From Platycnemis pennipes (Eukaryota; Arthropoda; Insecta; Odonata; Platycnemididae), in the NCBI GenBank assembly GCA_933228895.1, contig OW121849.1, forward strand, positions 38,348,354 to 38,412,353: a stretch of DNA of 64,000 nt. The letters run 5' to 3'. Positions 59,687 through 64,000 of the stretch are shown here, piece by piece. The notes under the pieces were generated by a model. That model saw only the letters and a list, made by a program, of their open reading frames with translations. It ran no database searches and was not told the DNA's origin. A program made the position numbers and the translations under genes. The first letter of the stretch is position 1. The number at the start of each line of letters is the position of its first letter.

Positions 59687-59823
59687 TTTCACTGATTTTT
59701 ATAATTTATTCACGACCCGGCTTTCAAAAATTTATGTAATCATCAGATGAAGATGGCATAACACCTGAAGATGACTTAAATTGTTGAAACCCGGGTGGTG
59801 AATAAATTATATAATCAGTGAAA
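59687..59823. mobile_element. 137-bp fold-back repeat pair
   Basis: Left arm (from 59687, TTTCACTGATTTTTATAATT) and right arm (ending 59823) are reverse complements over about 60 positions with one indel and roughly seven mismatches. Each arm, read outwards from the centre, has CTGA(A/T)GAT, a variable segment, GAAA, then a CCGGG-(T)-GTGAATAAATTAT stretch. It looks like two head-to-head copies of one small repeat. The right copy holds the hairpin motif also seen at 42561-42592 and 43201-43225. Confidence 0.8.
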
Positions 59824-60595
59824 TTCGTAAAGTTTGTTCATTTCCATTACCTGAATTGGATTATTCATATAGATTGATATAGACCTTTATTTAGTATGTT
59901 ATCAAGACCTAGACATTAACTTAAGCGTTATTAGTGTCATGGAATTTCGATTTGTTGGGAATGAGCGACATGAATCTGTCCACATTAAGAGTTCCTTCTT
60001 TATAAGCAAGTATTGGATGGACGCAGGAAATATATCTTGGCCACATTCCTGAATAAACTTTCCTGTAGGAAAAACAGGGTGATTTAGATCAAATAATCGA
60101 TGGCCTAACGACAAATACACATTTGAATCACTTTTCCCCTCTCTTTTCAAAGATTATTTTATAAAAAAAGGAGTGTGGTATTTACGTTAAGTTCAAAATA
60201 CGCCAAATGTTTTAAATTTTGCTTTGATTCTTACGCTATACCTGAGGATTAATCGGCAAAATTCTAATTGAACTTTCAAAGCGTGGACCTTACTGAGATT
60301 TACCTTATTTGTTTTTTCGTTAATTAAACATAGAACTTCCATTCGGATCCTTGGTGATTTATTCCGGGAGCAATCACAGCCCAGAAACAACGGCAGCGGG
60401 TATTTACGGGGCATTCCTCTTTGCATGTGCAATCGCTATAATTTTTCACCCCCTCCTGAGAGTAAACAAGATAATCAGCCGGGCTCGGAATCCGGGTGTG
60501 ATTGAGGACTTTAATTGCGGAAAGAAAAATTCCGCTTGCAGTCGTGGTTTATGGCTCGCCGCGTTCCTCTAATTTTCCCCGTGAAATGACGGATT
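59824..60595. other. Unique sequence, possible regulatory patch
   Basis: AT-rich to 60300. 60310-60640 is CpG-normal and non-repetitive and could be conserved noncoding DNA. No gene. Confidence 0.35.
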
Positions 60596-60599
60596 CCCC

Positions 60600-61250
60600 C
60601 CGCGATAGATATTATTGCATCCCCTCTCCAAACTTTTTCAATGGCCAACGGTCTCACCCCACGCCCGATCGGAGGTTTTTAATCTCCCCTCTCTCTCACC
60701 ACCGTGTATCCTTCTCATCCCTCCCCCTCCCGGCTCCCTGGCATGCAAACACGATTTATCCTGTACCCGCGACGCCTTACAAAAAAGGGGTTAGCCTCCC
60801 TTTTGTCCTTCTCCACTCCGCACGCCGCGCTCATGTGCCTGCCTACGCCTCTCCGGCCCCCTCCTCCCGTCATCCGGTCTCTAATCAATTTCCCTATCAA
60901 CCCCTTTTGGTCCACCGCGTGGCCGGTCCCAACCCCCCCCCCCCCCCCACCCCGTCCACCCCCTCCCTCCCACGCCTTTTTAATCTGAATGGCCATCTCT
61001 TTTGTCCTCTCCTTCCGCCAGTGTCCCCCTTACTCCCTTCACCCCCTTGCCTCCGCTATGAGCATGCATGCTCACACCTTCGTCGCGAACACAAAACCCG
61101 AATAAATCAACTCCCATTCCGTCCGAAACCTTTTCCTTTCTCTCTCACTGTCTCTTTCTTTCTTCCTTCCTCATTGTTCTCCCATCATTCGGACCATTCC
61201 CTCGTTCTTTCTTTATCTTTCTCTCTCTCATTCTCCCTCTCGCTGTCGTG
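60600..61250. other. Polypyrimidine island with C16 run
   Basis: C/T-rich on plus, with C16 at 60933-60948 and TC/TTTC repeats at 61135-61240. The 256-codon forward frame (60502-61272) is the longest in the window but is Pro/Ser/Leu/Phe low complexity ending in SLSFSLSLS-like repeats. Not a gene on this evidence. Confidence 0.7.
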
Positions 61251-62215
61251 TCACTGCTTTTTATGTGTTTAGCCTCCTCAAACAAAACGGGAATGAGTGC
61301 CGGCCATAAACGGGTAAACCCTTTCTTCGTGTTCGTATATACATTGACTTTCTGGATACCAGCTTTCCCGTTTTCTTCCTGGCGGTACGCGCACCCAACC
61401 CCTCATTCCTAGTCTCGAAATTTTCCATGTTTTGCTCCGGAGATTCTTCCCTGTGACCTATTCCGTTCATACCCTATGTTTTTTTTTCTTCTGAGGTCCA
61501 GATGTGATTTTTTATGCGCTCAGTCATTCATGCTGGTCTCCATTTCCGTCGGTAAACTTTTCTTCATGGATTTATTGGTTTGGTTCGCGCGGAGAGACAA
61601 ATTGGCGTGACTTCGATGAGTGGATACTATTTGCCCAATAAGTGAGCTATAAGCTGTTTGTCCCAGGGATATGGTCACACGTGATCACTGCCTCCATCAA
61701 ATCCTCTCTTCAATCCGCTATTGATTCTGGAGTTTCCGCGTCCACCACTTATAGCAGGTGTCTGATTAGATTTCGTGCCGATTGCCCCAGTTCTGTTTCC
61801 ATTCCCATTTCACTGGCAGGAATTAACACGGAAATCGTTCTGAAAATACAAAAATATCCTCAGCTCTTTTTGATCATTTAGCAAGTTTGCATCCGCTGCA
61901 AAAAAATGTGCTCTCCATGCCATAATTTCCTCACGTGCTGCCGTTAAATGAGATAAATCATTCAAATACCTCTAGGCTTGTGCCATGCATTTTTTCGCAT
62001 ATTTTTTGTAATTGCATTTGTGTTTTCGCGTTTTTGTTAGTATTTTTTTTCTAATTTCCTCGTTTCCTGGAATATGCGCCGTTTTTCAGCGTTATCTCAA
62101 CTCTCCCTATCTCCTTTGGTTAAACTTAATCGCTTCCTCTCGCTTTCGCAATTAATTTCACATCCTGAAACGTCCTCGGTCTCCTTTTATTTCCAATTTT
62201 ATGAAAAACATTTCC
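61251..62215. other. Unique sequence
   Basis: No gene recognised. Confidence 0.4.
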
Positions 62216-62219
62216 GTTC

Positions 62220-62650
62220 TCATTATCACTCCTCCCTCCCTCTCTCGCCCCTCGGATTCTCTTCTCCCTTCCCTTAATTTTCTTCGTCGTCTGCTCCGCT
62301 TCGCCGTTCCCTTCTGCGCGTTGTCAAAACCGTTTCTTCTTCTCGCACATTTAATTCCCTCGACTCCTTCGCCCACTCTCCTCCTTCCCCCGCCCCCGCG
62401 CGACCCCTTGTTCCCCCCTTTTAAAACCGTGTGCTCCTTAATCCTTCTTGTGGGGTCAAAAGGGCCCGAGATAAAGAGAATTGCCCAGAAACTTTATCCC
62501 CTTCGCGCGTTCCTCCCCAAGCCCTTATCCTTTCCTCACTGTCCCCTCCCCCGCTTCATCTTAAGGCACACCTCCTCAATGTCTCCCTTACCCCCTACCC
62601 CCTCTCATCCCCCATGTCTCACTAGCCTTCTCCTCCCGCCCATCTTCTTT
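62220..62650. other. Polypyrimidine island
   Basis: C/T-rich on plus. The 171-codon forward frame (62201-62716) is Pro/Leu/Ser-rich, low complexity. Confidence 0.65.
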
Positions 62651-63495
62651 CTTTCACTCTTTAAGAATGTCGGGTCGCGTCTGCGTGAGTCAGAAATGAA
62701 ATATAACACCTTTTAAAATTTAACTTTCTGTAAAGTGAAATTTCTGACCCTACGGCAACATATCTTACGCTAAATAATTGAACAGGTCACTTAGATAAAG
62801 ACTTTTTCAAATTTTGATACATAGCTATTATTTATCTGAGACTTGAGAGCCGACTCCAGTGTTACATATGCCCCATATATGTATTTTGCCGATGATGACT
62901 GTAGTGTTTTGGAAGGTCCAAAACTTAGGTGGCTATACAATTTCACTTCAATCGTGCCATACCATAATGCCACCGAAACTGATCATTTTCTGACGTAGTG
63001 TCCGAATAAATGATGAAAGATATGACTATTTTGACCTTTACCCTCATTCTCGCTCCTGAGCTATGGGCAAAAGTGGTGGTACACAAAAGTTTTGCACACC
63101 TCCTCCTTGAACTCTTCTGGAAACCTAAAGGTTACGAGTTCGAATCTTTTCATAGCATGGATTTTGCGCTAGATAAATATTATAGTTAGATCTTTCGATA
63201 TAACTCTAGCCGTTGGAGTCCCTCAAACCCAAGACTACTACTGCTACTTAAACCATATACAAATATTGAACCCATTACCTGGGCGGGAGTCTAAACCATG
63301 GTGTTTTTAATTTCAGACTAGCGCGTAATCGACCTGACTACTTTAATTATCTCCATCGCAATTACAAAGGCTAGTTTAGGAAAGTGTGCTGTATAATCGG
63401 GTTCCATGTGCTGAATTAAATCAAGAGTATTTCTGTACTAGAGGCAGAAATATGGAAGTACTTGCATACACGGATCTTCTAGTTCATTTCTATCT
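62651..63495. other. Unique sequence with weak tRNA-like traces
   Basis: ACGAGTTCGAATCTT (about 63135-63149) and, on minus, GGTTTAGACTCCC (about 63286-63298) resemble B boxes. They may be relics of SINE heads but are too weak to call separately. No gene. Confidence 0.3.
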
Positions 63496-63499
63496 TCTG

Positions 63500-63830
63500 G
63501 GTTGCCAATTCCACCTCCTTTGTCGCAACTCCCCGCGTCTCTCTCCCCCTATTTCTCTTCGCGAATTCTCGTTTTCCTTTGGTCGGCGACCGCTGTCTGA
63601 CTCCTCCTCTCCTACATCCCTCCCCTTTCAGTCATTCCCGTCAGTCCTCAAACCCCTACCTGCCCCGCCGCATTCCTCGTCTGAAATCTCCTCCCTCCGT
63701 TCTCCGGCACAAAAGGAACCGGAGGAGCAAAGACTGGGATTTGCATTCATAACTGCCACTCTCGCGTTTCGCACAGAGGGACGGAACCATCTTCTCCCGG
63801 ACGCTGTGACATTCCGAAAACCTTCGCTAT
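63500..63830. other. Pyrimidine-rich stretch
   Basis: C/T-rich on plus. The frame 63386-63940 has a less repetitive C-terminal half but no domain I recognise. Not called. Confidence 0.45.
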
Positions 63831-64000
63831 TTTCTTTTAAGCTCTCACACCGCAGTCGTGATTATCTCCCTCGATCGGATCGTGGCCGAATGTTGTTTAT
63901 TACGAAGGGTCCGTTTCTTCTCCGTCCGAGTGGGTTTTAGTTCACTCGACACTCTCGAGGATCCGAGTCCTCGCACGGAAACTGTAGCTCCTTACATGGG

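Noticed and set aside
60502..61272. 256-codon open frame, longest in the window
   Set aside because: It spans a polypyrimidine island, is Pro/Ser/Leu/Phe low complexity, has no domain, and neighbouring frames are open too.
1..64000. CRISPR array, operons or prokaryotic signals
   Set aside because: No regularly spaced direct repeats, no Shine-Dalgarno-led gene runs; content is eukaryotic.

Overview
The window looks like nuclear DNA of an arthropod, most likely an insect with a large, repeat-rich genome. I infer this from its repeats: non-LTR retrotransposon 3' ends with GAT-type or TAGATG-type tails, tRNA-derived SINEs, a PIF/Harbinger-type DNA transposon, and no operon structure, ribosome-binding sites or dense coding. 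I could not assign a species. I found no host protein-coding gene that I can support. Almost every long open frame is either low-complexity Ser/Pro/Leu (or Arg/Gly) sequence read through polypyrimidine or polypurine islands, or a transposon remnant.

Layout. 1-20 kb: AT-rich unique sequence broken by pyrimidine or purine islands (about 2.6, 6.5-8.7, 10.2, 12.7, 15.0 and 19.4 kb), a minus-strand SINE near 10.7 kb, and a 1,361-bp Harbinger-type element at 17426-18786 with a TAA target duplication. 20-32 kb: the most transposon-dense part. It has LINE 3' fragments at 20.3, 23.4 and 26.7 kb, a 113-bp tandem duplication, a 191-bp near-palindrome at 25.8 kb, a CpG-rich block at 29.9-30.7 kb and a full-length SINE with target duplication at 31.1 kb. 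32-42 kb: old SINE pieces, a 1.3-kb purine-rich island at 35.3 kb and a CpG-rich block at 38.9-39.6 kb. 42-49 kb: a hairpin motif, a 248-bp insertion with a 12-bp target duplication and internal inverted repeats, a pair of diverged 0.2-kb repeats about 900 bp apart, a 5'-truncated LINE with an 11-bp target duplication, and another LINE tail. 49-64 kb: alternating AT-rich unique DNA and purine or pyrimidine islands, with a fold-back repeat at 59.7 kb.

The most interesting signal is a set of fold-back structures (25.8, 43.1 and 59.7 kb) plus one single copy (42.57 kb). At 42.57, 43.2 and 59.77 kb they share a short pattern, CTGANNATG, then a small stem-loop, then GAAAC, in which the stem bases change together. 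It resembles, but does not exactly match, a hammerhead-ribozyme core. I see it as a candidate structured element of a small retroelement family; this is unproven.

The genes do not work together in any visible pathway. The window is best read as an intergenic or intronic landscape, with mobile elements inserted between possible cis-regulatory sequence and unusual strand-asymmetric islands.
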